Source of the DNA: Lepas anatifera | Lineage: Eukaryota; Arthropoda; Thecostraca; Lepadidae | Length of the DNA: 64,000 bases | Assembly (NCBI GenBank): GCA_034440635.1 | Contig: JAOTON010000206.1 | Coordinates: 124,001-188,000 of the forward strand | Direction of reading: 5' to 3' | In this document: piece by piece, positions 1-10,621 of the stretch | Position numbering within the stretch: position 1 is the first letter of the stretch | How the letters are laid out: each line of letters opens with the position of its first letter | Program-made: the position numbers and the translations under genes | The notes under the pieces: generated by a model | Database searches by the model: none | What the model was told of the DNA's origin: nothing | What the model saw: the letters and a program-made list of their open reading frames with translations, nothing else

Positions 1-578
1 CGCCAGCTCGGGACCTGGCGGCAATCAGTTGACAATAAAACTTACTGAAACTCTTTTTGTGTCTACAAAATAAGATAAATAAATATCTTAAAATAATATA
101 TACACCTGTAACTGCCTCAGTAGGTATATGTATTGATAGAAACTTTCTGGCTCAGCAGCCACCCTATGCTTTTCAGTACTCAGCTATCCTGTGCCAGCTG
201 TAAAAATTGCTGCCATTGGCCATGGCTGAGCGGCCCGCTCCGTTTTACCTTTACTCTATTGCCTTGCCACAGGGGCTGCACTAAGTGCACTAAGCACTAA
301 GACCGCTCCTTCTGTAAGTTAGCACGAGCTCTGAGGTGTGAAAATGTGTGGCCGAACAGCTAGAAACTAAGTTTATAGTGGATGTATACGTTCTTGAGCT
401 GAATTTCGTATCAATATTAAATTATGCAAAACGAGCAGTATGATGTTATGAATAATATGTGCAACGTAATTATTCTTTTTGAGTATATTTTAAGCTGTTA
501 TTCCTTGGAATTTCAGCTTTATGCCATTTTAATTATGGTGGTAAATTTTCCTATAAGTGAAGATGAGAAAATGTAAAG
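1..578. other. AT-rich stretch without recognisable feature
   Basis: I see no reading frame of note, no tandem repeat and no family that recurs elsewhere in the window. The composition is AT-rich and of ordinary complexity. Confidence 0.5.
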
Positions 579-800
579 TCAGGGGCGCCGCCACGGAACT
601 TTCTCAGGGGGCCGGGACGGACCTGTACTGGTGCTGACCGGGGGAGGCGACTTTTGAGCATATTCGGTACCTGACAGCATTAATGACGATTGACCCCAAA
701 ATTTTGGGGGACGTCCCCCCCCTGGTTGGCCAGCAGGAGGGACGCGTCCCCCGTCCCCCATCCCCGCTTTTGGTGCCCATGTGTAAAGTATTAAACTACC
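579..800 (-). repeat. GC-rich dispersed repeat fragment (CAGGGGCG start)
   Basis: The block begins with CAGGGGCGCCGCC, is abruptly G/C-rich against AT-rich flanks, and contains runs of G and C around a GGGGGACGTCCCCC palindrome. A short relative (TTTTGGGGGACGTC) recurs near 28990. The CAGGGGCG start is of the kind seen at hAT-type termini. A 117-aa minus-strand frame across it is proline/glycine-rich and most likely a product of the composition. I cannot see the second terminus, so the limits are approximate. Confidence 0.4.
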
Positions 801-1492
801 ATTCTCGGTCAATTCTGACGGATTAGGAGGGTCGAACCACATGCAAAATCGTCCAAAAAATGAATTCATTGTCTCCAATTTTGATGGAATTTGTTGGGGG
901 ATAGCGCCCATAAAAATAACGTTACGCACCAAATTTCAGTCGTCTGTGACCTCGGAGGTCGGAGATGATAATCTTAGGTCACACAATTTTGTCAATGTTG
1001 CTGCCTTATATCGTATGTAAGTGTAGTTCTAATCAAGACAGAACGGTTACAACATATAGCAAATCGATTACTCTACCAAATGTGCGTCACTTTTTGTCCG
1101 GGACCTGTAAATGACTTTAGACTTTCAAAGGCCAACCTCTAAAAATGTAATTGCAACAAATTTTGCATGAAACGATTCTTTTCACATTTTTATTTATACA
1201 CCCAAGAAAAATCGCGGCGGGCACTTCATAAATTCATGGTCAAACATTGCATCTTTTGTCTCCAGTCGTTGACGGAAAATGCCCTGAGGCTATAAACGGA
1301 CATTGGGTTGCTGTGTGACTTGCATTCGTCGGATTTGATCCAGATTTCCGATGCAACCCAGATTCAGCGCCGCTGCAACGCAAATCTAAAAAAGGAGCTT
1401 GATGTATATTAATATTTTATTCAAAGCAATATTCACTCAAATGGGCTTTTCAGTTATTGACGTCGATAATAGAAAACAAGAGTTGGTATAAA
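801..1492. other. No recognisable feature
   Basis: Mixed-composition sequence with no coding signal and no match to the repeat families found elsewhere in the window. Confidence 0.4.
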
Positions 1493-1690
1493 CAGTGGCG
1501 GATTCAGGACTTTATATTGGGGGAAGGGAGCCTGGGGGCTCGAGCCTCCTCCTCCATTGCCTCGGAGCAGCCTCTGGCTGTGCATTTACTATTAACACGC
1601 TGACATTTCAGGGAGAGGGGTGGGGGGCTTGAACCCCTTAGTCCCCCTTGCCGGAACCAGTCGAGGCTTCCCGGTCGGGACCAGTCGGGA
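1493..1690 (+). mobile_element. hAT-like non-autonomous fragment (CAGTGGCGGAT end)
   Basis: It starts with CAGTGGCGGATTCAGG and includes a CTCCTCCATTGCCTC core followed by a G-rich block. The same core occurs at about 34765 and about 42090, and the 34.8-kb copy ends in ATCTGCCACTG, the reverse complement of this start. A CAGTGGCG terminus with its complement at the far end fits hAT-type inverted repeats (family knowledge). The right end is uncertain here, because the sequence trails into a GGACCAGTCGGGACC-like internal duplication. Confidence 0.5.
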
Positions 1691-1770
1691 CCGGCGCCGG
1701 GACCAATAATTAAAACAAAATTAGAACCTCTAGTGTACGTATCATCAGAAGCTCATTCTTATTCTCGATG

Positions 1771-2658
1771 TCTTGGGCATTCCAGGTCTAACAGGCGATG
1801 ATCTAATGGATGCTGCGGTTTGTGACGCGAGTAATCGAGACTGCATTGTGAGGGAATACAATAAGAGCCTTGGTGAGGGGTTACCGATTTTTTGTCAATG
1901 CTGCTGCACAATAATCATGAAGACTCAACTAGTGACACCGAAATCCCATGTAAACAATGGCAAAGCACAGATCGATGCACACTCCAAAACATGGTGGCAA
2001 GTCTTGAGGAATGCATTCCCAGGCTCAGTCAGCAGATTGTGCAGCTGATGCTCCATCATTATCAGGATCAGAGAACAGAGGGCTCACTTCCAATGCCTGA
2101 AGCAGACGGTAGGAGATTAAGTAGTAGTGCAAGGTTTTCTTCGGGGAACGTTTCCTTAGTTCAGTTTCCTGTAGTTCAGGAGGCCGCCCAGGGATTTCCC
2201 TTGGGATGCTTTCCAGCGCACAGTGCACCCGTTTGTTGTGTACTGGAGGAAAGACAGTGGGAAGTCTCACAAAAGCCAACGCGTGAATTCAGACTACCAA
2301 ACACAACTCCGCCACAGTTCATGCATTTTTGCAGTGCCGGAAATCAAGCACCATGTTCCGAAGCGGAAGAAAATACATTATTTCGCTGACGGATATGGTG
2401 CACAATATAAAAACAAATATATCTTTGCAAACGTCTGCAGTCACAGTAGTGACTTTGACGGAGTGTCATGTGAGAGTCACTATTTTTGCGACCTCTCATG
2501 GAAAGGGCCCGTCTGATGACACTGTAAAGCGTGCGACTTACAGGGAGAGCCTCCGGTGCATCAGGATTGATCAGGTCCTAGCGGCTGAGGACATGCTCGT
2601 GTTTTTAGATGGGAAACTGAAGTCCACGACCCAGTTAACGTATGTAAATACCGAGTGA
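1771..2658 (+). pseudogene. Frameshifted relic of a transposon-type multicopy animal gene
   Basis: Three overlapping plus-strand frames carry consecutive pieces of one protein. Frame one (from 1773) opens with a Cys-bearing segment. Another frame holds VVQEAAQGF near 2170-2200. The next holds HPFVVYW and FADGYGAQYKNKYIFANVC (about 2390-2450). The last holds FATSHGKGP followed by DDTVKRA (about 2490-2540). I recognise the order HPFVVYW - SDG/ADG..QYKN - FATSHGKGP..TVKR from repetitive, uncharacterised proteins of many invertebrates, often treated as transposon-derived. At least two frameshifts break it, around 2200-2230 and about 2470, so it is not expressible as one protein. It ends 25 bp before the TTAA of the next element. 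I do not assign a catalytic activity. Confidence 0.6.
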
Positions 2659-2687
2659 AGACGTGAAAAAAGCAGCAGCAGACTTAA

Positions 2688-3704
2688 CCCGCGCCCCACC
2701 GGGGGTCCGGCGCCACCTTCGCCCCACCGGGGGGCCATCGATGGCCCCCCCTCTAACTCCGAAAATATGGGCGTTAGCGCAAATCTGCAAAGTGCAATAG
2801 AAAGCTCGCGTGAATTCAGTAAGAAATTACTTCACATGTTTTAGTGCTCAGGTCAATGGTTTGACCTCCAGAGGTCAAAATACGTCAAGATCGGCTATTT
2901 TCACTCAAATGTGCAATGATTAAGCAAACAGGGCATAACTCTTATGTCATTAGAGCTATTGAGGCCTGGTAAAGTACATTTATTAGCAAATTGCCAGTAC
3001 TTTTTCCGCTATGTGGAACGTAAAGACCTCCCGCCAGTGGTTTGACCTCCAGAGGTCACGTGACCTAATATGACCTGAGGTCACGAAAGGTCAAAAAGTG
3101 ACCTTGCCGTATATCAAATGAAAGCTAGTGACAAGACAAACACGATGGTGTTTGTTTCACTGCTCTAGCTTAGTTAGGTCAAAAGTTATTGCCAAAATAC
3201 TGTTTTTGACCTCACCTCTGGTGACCTTGTATGACCTTGGAAAAGTCAAAGGGCAAATATGACCCCTGGGATCCGTGAAAGGGTGTCCAAAAACGTTGTT
3301 CTAAGCAGTCTGAGTATTTGCAATCATTTTTGTGACTTTTATATCATGAAACAACTTTTCCCTGTGCTTTTCCAATGGGAGAGGTCGCCTCGTGACCTGA
3401 CCTCAGGGCAGGAAATCGAAAAATCCCGGATATACACCTTGTAGACCCTGGGGGGTTATGAAGTGTAGGAAGTTTCAAATTGATCGACTTTGAAATGTAG
3501 CTCTTACAGAGCTCTAAAGGTGAAGTGAGGTGACCTTGGTTGACCTCGTCTGGTGACCTGACCTTGGGCAAAAAATTTCAGGGATGATGGGAAAATGATG
3601 CAGTGAGAGGTAGAGCCCTCAACCGCGGTGCTGCGTCTCGTCGTTTTTCTGCTATCCCGGAAAAACCTTAGGGGGGCCATCGATGGCCCCCGGTGGGGCG
3701 AGGG
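2688..3704 (+). mobile_element. TTAA element, family B copy 1
   Basis: It is flanked by TTAA at 2684-2687 and 3705-3708. The left end has two copies of the family motif (CGCGCCCCACCGGGGG, then TTCGCCCCACCGGGGG) separated by TCCGGCGCCACC. The right end has one inverted copy (CCCCGGTGGGGCGAGGG). A perfect palindrome GGGGCCATCGATGGCCCC lies just inside both ends. The body has many AGGTCA/TGACCT hexamers, including a DR4 pair (AGGTCA-cgaa-AGGTCA) at 3078-3093. There is no transposase ORF, so it is non-autonomous. Perfect TTAA duplication is the hallmark of piggyBac and Kolobok transposons. Frames inside it are shadows. Confidence 0.85.
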
Positions 3705-3708
3705 TTAA

Positions 3709-4072
3709 GCAGCCGTTTCGCAAAAGTAGTCACGGTAAAGGGTACCCCGAAACACTATAGGTTGACCCTCACGCATGAGCCCTGGAGGCTGAGCGTCTAA
3801 GAACACCATCATCATCATTCTCCACGGCAGACGAGACCACGGCAGACGAGACAACAATCCGAGTGTCGAAGTGTCGAAAGACGAACGGTGTTGGAAAGGG
3901 AAGGCGTTGAAAATTTCTGCGCTCCTTTGAGCCAATAGTTGTGTGACTGTGAACTGCAGCTACCTGGACAGGTATACATTTTTCTGTGTTCGAATGAAGT
4001 TTTGTTTCCTGCCGCGTGCCAGGTCATTTGGAGAACAGCGTCCGGCCCACGAAAAAGCTGTTCACATTGCTC
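3709..4072. other. Spacer between two TTAA elements
   Basis: Unique-looking sequence containing a small direct repeat (CCACGGCAGACGAGA twice, about 3821-3850). I see no gene. Confidence 0.4.
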
Positions 4073-4076
4073 TTAA

Positions 4077-5269
4077 CCCTTGCCCCGGTGGCGGGTACGA
4101 GCCACCTTCGCCCTGGTGGGGGGCTAAAAAGACCCCCACGATCTCAAAAACTAAGAGAGCTAGAAAAAAGCGCAAAACGGCAATCGAAAGCTCTTCGAAA
4201 ATGATATCGAAAATACTTCGGTCATGTTTCTTGTCAGGTCAATATCAAGGTCACCAGAGGTCAAAATAGGTCAAAATCGCTAATATGAGGTGTACTAAGA
4301 AAACCTCCTATATCTCAGAAACTATGATAGGTAGAAACATTTTTCTAAAACCATTCGAAAGCTCTTGAGATGCGCTTTCATTACAGTGGCGTTCATTTTT
4401 GTGTCAGGTCAAAGCCTAGGGAGCTACAGGTCACTACATATTGGGCATATTCTTGGGAATGTCCATAGCCACCCATGCATAAGGGCGTTTACTTTTCGCT
4501 AATATCTTCCAAACCAAACAAGATACAGCCATAGTTTATGCACCATTGCAATCCTCTCGTCAATACGAATCGAATGATATATGATATTGCTATGCCAGGT
4601 CAAATTTAAGAATTTGACCTGACCCAGGTCAACGGTCTGACCCAACTTGACCTGGTATAGTCATGATGTATCTCATTTGACTTCCAGTGACTATACAAAC
4701 ACTTTGGTGACAAAATAAAAGCTCTCTCCTAGTTTATTCAAATTGTATAGAGGAAAACACCAAAAAATGCTTATTTGACCGAAGGTGACCTTTTAAAGGT
4801 CACATGTCAAAACTTTCGGCATCAGCTTCAGAAATTGGCTAAAAGCAAGTCGCAACCGATGTTTGAAGTTGATTCCATCCATACTTACTGAGAAAAGCTC
4901 ATTTCGTGATTTTCCCCATGTATTGACAATGGGGAGGTCATGCTCTGCACATGACCTTAGGTCACCAATATAAAAAATCCCGGAACAAATGTTGTAGCTC
5001 CTGGTGGGCCCAAGATGTGGTATGAGTTTCAACTTGATCGATTAACCCTTCTTTTAGTTATGCCGTCCTAAGTATTTTTTGAGGTAAGGTCACTTCACCT
5101 GACCTGGTGACCTGACCTGATATGACCTTGAGCCAAAATTTTCAGGAAAGATGTAAAAATGATGAAGGAACAGCTAGACCAAGTTTGGCGGCGCTGCGCG
5201 CCGCCGTTGTTTGGTCACTTCGGAAAAACCCGAGGGGGGGTCTAAAAAGACCCCCCACCCGGGCGAAGG
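4077..5269 (+). mobile_element. TTAA element, family A copy 1
   Basis: TTAA flanks lie at 4073-4076 and 5270-5273. The left end has the terminal motif twice (TTGCCCCGGTGGCGGG and TTCGCCCTGGTGGGGG) around TACGAGCCACC, then the hairpin GGGGGCTAAAAAGACCCCC. The right end has a matching hairpin and one inverted motif (CACCCGGGCGAAGG). Just inside the right part is the palindrome GGCGGCGCTGCGCGCCGCCG (about 5189-5208). By eye I count about 20 AGGTCA/TGACCT hexamers. It is nearly the same sequence as 10622-11788 in inverted orientation and is related to 36566-37699. It has no coding capacity and is non-autonomous. Confidence 0.88.
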
Positions 5270-5273
5270 TTAA

Positions 5274-6500
5274 AGACTCTGGGTATTGCTCTTTGGATTT
5301 CTGTTGTTAGTGTTTTCAAGAAATCATAAAATATTGGTTAAGGTCAATGTAGGCTTCCTCGTACTCACTAAGCTTTAATATTATTTCGAAGATGTCCATA
5401 TGGTCACTCTAAACCTTGAACACAATTCCCGCGAACCGCGATCAGATTTAGCCTTTCACAAGCAATGCTATGATTATATGACAATGATCTTAAATGTCGG
5501 GCCTTTTACGCTTTTTTCTAGTGGAAAAGTCCGTAACATATCTTTGTGATATAAAAAGAATAGTAGGTAATAACATCAATGTGGCCATAAAAATCATCCA
5601 AAACGCGCGGGAAAAGGTTTCGACGACCCCCTCTCTTCAAGCTCGCGGCTGCTTATTTTGTTCGGGGAAAAATTACAGAGCAACGAGCTGCAGCCGTTCG
5701 TGGTTTAACGTTGTATGAAATTACTTGGCTAACAAAGGTGCTAGCATATTCAAACATATCTGAAACTAAAACTAGTACCATACTGTATTTCTCGTATGCT
5801 TGGGCATGAAACTTTGAAACACCCACTCTTCAACTAACCTGGGCCTGCGCAGTTCCCGCTCAATGAAACAATTCCACGACACCAGATATTTGTTCCCCAT
5901 CAGCCATCGTTAGAAAAAGCTAGACTCCTCCCCCCTTTGTCAGCAAACGCCAGAAAATTCCAGATCCCCTCCCATTCGGTCGCTGACTTCATTTGTGCAC
6001 AGCCCCTCCCCTAATTCCTCCTGTTGCATTCTAATTTATGCTTGCGATCACGCTGCCAGAGTTTTATGTTAGGGCCCTGGTTTCATTCGGACGACACAAT
6101 TGCTAGGGAGGTGGAGTTAGGGACGACAACACGAGCGGATGCGTTTTCACAATTTAACTATTTATTGTTCAATAACAAATGCATTATGATTTTCTTCCTC
6201 TGAATTGATTTTTCAAGTGAGGCCCAAATCAGATCCCAGTGAGTCCAAAAAATATGCAAAATATATGTTTTTATTCAAAGTTTCGTATTTCAGGAAATGC
6301 GAGAGACTGTTCCAGCGCTACCACACGGCCATTACCAGTTCAGCCGCGGTAGAGGGAACATTCCATGTGAATTCAGACATCTTGAAGTCCATTTCACATG
6401 GTCTCATGGTCACATACTCTGAGGTCTGCCCTCATTCAAGATCGCAGAGGAGGAACAGGAGGTCCGTGTCAAGAGGGAAGTAAGTGAGGAGAGCCAAGGG
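5274..6500. other. Intergenic stretch, nothing firmly identified
   Basis: AT-rich at first. At about 5915-5990 there is an imperfect duplicated phrase (AGAAAAAGCTAGACTCCTCCCC and CAGAAAATTCCAGATCCCCTCCC). No ORF has family features. Confidence 0.4.
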
Positions 6501-6518
6501 AAGCTCTGTGGCACGTTG

Positions 6519-6748
6519 GCCGACTTTTCCAGTGTCTTGGCCGACTTTTCCAGACCATGCCTATACGCTGCAACGTCCACAGCAGGGGACCAGAGAGATC
6601 GATTGGTGGTCCTGAACAAGAAATAATCCCTACGATAGCTGGATAGGTCTGCCTGTTGGTTATCGTGTTGGTTCTGTTGGTCCTGTTGGTTATCCTGTTG
6701 GTTCGGTTGATTCTGTTGGTCATCCTTTTGGTGTTGTTGTTTCTGTTC
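6519..6748. repeat. Short tandem repeats (21-bp x2 and CTGTTGGTT-type)
   Basis: TTGGCCGACTTTTCCAG occurs twice, 21 bp apart (6519-6556). At 6640-6745 a nonamer-like CTGTTGGTT/ATCCTGTTGGTT repeat, with substitutions, would read as Gln/Asn-rich on the minus strand (127-aa frame 6410-6793). The biased composition comes from the repeat, and no domain is visible. Confidence 0.6.
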
Positions 6749-6831
6749 GGTGTTGCAGGGTCGAAGGCTTGTTATCGGAGTCGACTCAGACACCGACTCT
6801 GACTGACGAGAAATAATCGATTGTTACCCCG

Positions 6832-6957
6832 TATCCAGCTACGGCTCCGTCTCCGGCTACGGCTCCGTCTCCGACTACGGCTCCGTCTCCGACTACGGCT
6901 CCGTCTCCGGCTACGGCTCCGTCTCCGACTACGGCTCCGTCTCCAGCTACGGTTCTG
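6832..6957. repeat. 18-bp tandem repeat (CTACGGCTCCGTCTCCGG)
   Basis: About seven units of 18 bp differ mainly at one position (GGC or GAC). On the plus strand they read as a GYGSVS/DYGSVS hexapeptide with no upstream start. On the minus strand they read as an Arg/Ser repeat (104-aa frame). I treat it as a minisatellite, not a gene. Confidence 0.75.
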
Positions 6958-7187
6958 ATCGTAGCCGGATGTTTTAAAGCTTATATTGGAAAAAAATACG
7001 ACAAATAGACAAGAAATGCTGTACTTTTTTCTATTTCGGGTACTCATAGTAACAGATAGGTTATGGGACCTACGAGGCGTTTGCACTTACATACCTTCTA
7101 TCCATCGCCACTGTTTTATAATGTTTTTGTAAAAGCGATGTCGCTTTTGCGCGACATCGCTAAAGAAACACAAATGCTCGTACTTAA

Positions 7188-7494
7188 AGGGAATGTGGCA
7201 CCTTTATAACGTGATTTTAACTGAGATAGCCAAGTTGTAAAGCATGCCGGAAAAACCGGTACTCAATATATAATTTGTCTTGAAACTCAAAATTTCCGTG
7301 GAGAAAAGCTAAAAATGTACCTGAAATGTACCCCACATGTACCCTAGCCAGGCGGCCACAGTTGTCAGCTGTTGGTATGACGACAGCGCTGCCGTCACGG
7401 TGAGTAATCAGCCAACTGAAGCCCTTGAAGCCTATTGAATATGGTAGTAGTTGCAAGATCATGACGTCATCCACAGGCAGAGGTTTATTCTTTA
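7188..7494 (-). mobile_element. 450-bp TTAA element (family E), truncated copy
   Basis: TTAA at 7184-7187 is followed by AGGGAATGTGGCACCTTTATAACG, the end seen in the intact copies at 12192, 15092 and 50685 but in inverted orientation. Similarity stops at about 7494, where LINE sequence starts. The other half is missing. It keeps a TGACGTCA palindrome (7462-7469). Confidence 0.8.
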
Positions 7495-10400
7495 CCCGCG
7501 ACAACGTCAGGCCCAAAACTTTCCTGATAACTCAACTGACTGGGAAAGATTGAAGCTATGTAGAAGCAAAGTAACATCAATGACTAGGAGACTAAAATGT
7601 CAAAATATTCAACGAGGGGCAAATCAACTTTTGGAACAAAAACAAAACCCGTATAAATACCTTGCAATAATTCGAAACATGACTGGGCGTAGAAAACATC
7701 CACAATTCCACCATTATTGAATACTACTGGGAGCCTGATTTTAGAAGACACTGAGAAATGCGGAGCTTTGAATTCATATTTTGCTGGTCAGTCCTCATTA
7801 GGTGATGCAAATAATCGTGAATTACCAGCATGCCACTCAAGAGCTGTACCAAAACTAGCTAAACCAATGATATAAGAACAAGAAGTATTGGCAACTATTA
7901 ACAGCTTGAATACAAATAAATCGACTGGACCGGACAAAATCCCCGTGAAACTTATAAAACTTACAGCTGTTATAATTTCTGGGTCCTTGTTTAAGCTATT
8001 TAATAAGCCATAATAAGTCATTAAAAAGTGGACACTTCCCCAAATCATGGAAAGTAGCTAATGTAAAAGCAATCTTCAAAAAGAAGGGTAGCCCAGCCGA
8101 TGTTGCAAATTACAGACCAATTAGCCTCCTGAGCTGCATTTCAAAAATATTTGAGAAAATAATGTTTCGGATAATTTACTCTCACATTACAAACCATGAA
8201 TTACTGACGGAAAGACAGAGTGGCTACCGACCGGGACACGGAGCGCGACTCCAACCTTTTCTACCTCACTTACGCCCTTTACGAATCTCTCGACAAAGGA
8301 TACGACCAGACCTTGCTCTACTTGGACATAAATCGCTACTTCGACAAAATCTGGCACAAAGGACTCCTACAAAAATGTAAACATGAATTTGGACTCGACA
8401 ATATCCTACCTTGGCTTCGTTCATACTTGACTGACAGAAAACAACGCATAATTATTGACGATTCTCACTCTTCTCTACTTCCAGTGGACGCAGGATGTCC
8501 ACAAGGATCAGTTCTTGCTGGCACTTCTGTACCTTAATATTCTCACAACTAAAACAGAAAACGAAATTTTATTTTTTGCCGATGACACTTGTTTGTTTGC
8601 TTCTCACAACTCAAATAACGTTTAAAATGTGCAGGTATCACTCCAAAATTATCTAGATAAAGTTCTAAAGTTTGGTTCGGATTGGCTTATAACATTTGAA
8701 TCTTCCAAAACAATACAACATATATTTTCCTACAAAACACTGCCCGAAATTCCAAAACTTGTTTTTGGCTCGCAGCCAGTGCCAGTTGTAAATATTCACA
8801 AACATCTAGGAATGATCTTCTCGAAGGATCTTCGATTCATGAGCATACAAAAGAAATTATAAAAAAGTCAATATAACACTCAGCCCCCTTTACCCAATAT
8901 CATGTCACCTAACTAGATCTACCTTAAGTGAGATTATCAACATGTATGTCCGACCCCATTTTGACTACTGTGACATCATATACGACGGACTTCTGACAGT
9001 CAACGACGTGGAACGACTTGAACGACTTCAATATAGAGCTGCGAGACTAGTGACTGGGGCAATTCCGAGGAGTAGTACAGAGAAGCTTAGAGCAGACCTT
9101 AGTTGGACATCACTTGAAACGCGCATTGACGAGGGGGGAGGGTTTTTCGGAGATAGCAGAAAAACGGCGGCGCTACGCGCCGCCGTACTTGGCCTGCCTT
9201 TTTCCTCATCACTTTTACAACTTCTGTGAAAATTTTAAGGGTAGGTCATCTCAGGTCAGGTCACCAGCACAGGTCAAGTGACCCGACCTAAAAAAAGTTT
9301 AAGATAGCATAAGTCGAAGCAGGGTGAACTTATCCGATTGAAACTCATATCACATAATGGCCCCACCGAGTTCTCTAAAATGTGTTCCGGTATTTTTGAT
9401 ATCGATTACCTAAGGTCAGGTACGAGGCATGACCTCTCCATTGGAAATACATGGGAAAATTTGTTTTTACGGAATAACTCAGTAACGGATGGTTATAAAG
9501 CATTTATTTTAGCTGCATTAGACTCGCCTGGACTTTGCGGTTCTAATGATACGCATTTTATATAATTTGACCCTGACCTGACCTCAGGTCAGGTGAAATA
9601 CTTGATTTGACCTAGCAAGGTCAAATTATATATCATTCGATTCGGCTTGCTGAGAGGATTCATATAGTTCCAGTTGTTTTTCTCTATCTTTACTTGTTCA
9701 GATGTAATGGCCGAAAAACTTAATTTACATGTTATCCCTATTACAGTATGTTTTGACCTCTCGTGACCTTAAATGTGACCTGAGAAAAAAATGGTTCAAA
9801 TGTTTTCGATGGAGAAGTGGATGGGCAGCCCAACGCCGTTTACCGTTTTTCTCTACCTACCGTGGTTCTCGAGATCTTAGGGGGCGGGTACCCGCCCCCG
9901 TCAAAGCGAAGGTAGCTCAGACCCCGTCAATGCGCGTGTTAAAGATGGGCGTAAAATCCATAAACTTGCATTTCTTCCCTACCTTGTGCCATACTATCAC
10001 ACCAACCTACATTAACAGCATGGTGCCAAACACTAGAAATAGCATTATAAATCGGCCCATCTTTTCGTAACGCAAGCCTAAGAATTTAACTGCACTTTCG
10101 AACTATTAACTTTAAACATTCGTTTTTGCCGAGCACAACCAAGTCATATAATCTACTCCCAGAGCAGATCAGGGCATCCAACTCGCGAAAAGAATTTAAG
10201 GAAGGTGCTACAAGTCTTTTTGGCATTAAAAAAGCACCAGAATTCTATAACTATGGACCAAAACTTCAAAATACATTACTAACCCAATTACGAATAGGAA
10301 TATCGCGTCTAAACAGCCACCAATACTCGGTTCAAAAAAGTACGACGCCGTCATGCGAAAGTGGTTATTTTTGGGAAGACGTTAAACATTACATTCTACA

Positions 10401-10600
10401 GTGTTTATTTTTTACAGTGTTTTTTAAATGCAAGAACAAACCTAGTTAACAGAATATCAGTAATAATCACCTCAAATTTTCCTTGTCAAACAATGCTAAA
10501 AGATTAGATATACATTTGAAAGGGGAAGAGTTATCCAAAACGCAGGGCTATGCAGTAACTCAAGAAACATTTAGGTTTATCACTGCTACACGGCGATTCC
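7495..10600 (+). mobile_element. Decayed Jockey/CR1-group LINE (plus copy), interrupted
   Basis: Fragmentary frames line up in order with the minus-strand LINE at 61690-64000. They are: NQLLEQKQNPYKYLAIIRNMTGR (7628-7690), an RT segment with YRPISLLSCISKIFEKI (8110-8160), SGYRPGHG (8219-8242), DINRYFDKIWHKGLL (8330-8370), GCPQGSV (8491-8511), the FADD catalytic box (about 8575-8590), YVRPHFDYCDIIYDG (8944-8990) and RLQYRAARLVTG (9024-9060). A carboxy-terminal part follows after an 821-bp insertion (9943-10600). Several frameshifts and stops make it inactive. It is 5'-truncated (no endonuclease seen), and its left edge falls inside the family E remnant, which suggests it inserted there. Confidence 0.82.
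9118..9938 (-). mobile_element. TTAA element, family C copy 1, nested in LINE
   Basis: The flanks are TTGA (9114-9117) and TTAA (9939-9942), a TTAA duplication with one mutated base. The right end carries two motif copies (inverted CGCATTGACGGGG and TTTGACGGGG) and the hairpin GGGGGCGGGTACCCGCCCCC. The left end has a single AACGCGCATTGACG. A GGCGGCGCTACGCGCCGCCG palindrome lies at about 9166-9186. Clusters of AGGTCA/TGACCT fill the body. It interrupts the LINE frame between SLE and GRKIH. Orientation is opposite to the copy at 54662. Confidence 0.85.
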
Positions 10601-10621
10601 GATCTTGACTCCAGCCGTTAA

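Noticed and set aside
6772..7086. Arg/Ser-rich 104-aa frame resembling a splicing-factor RS domain
   Set aside because: It comes from an 18-bp tandem repeat, with no RNA-binding domain or other conserved part.
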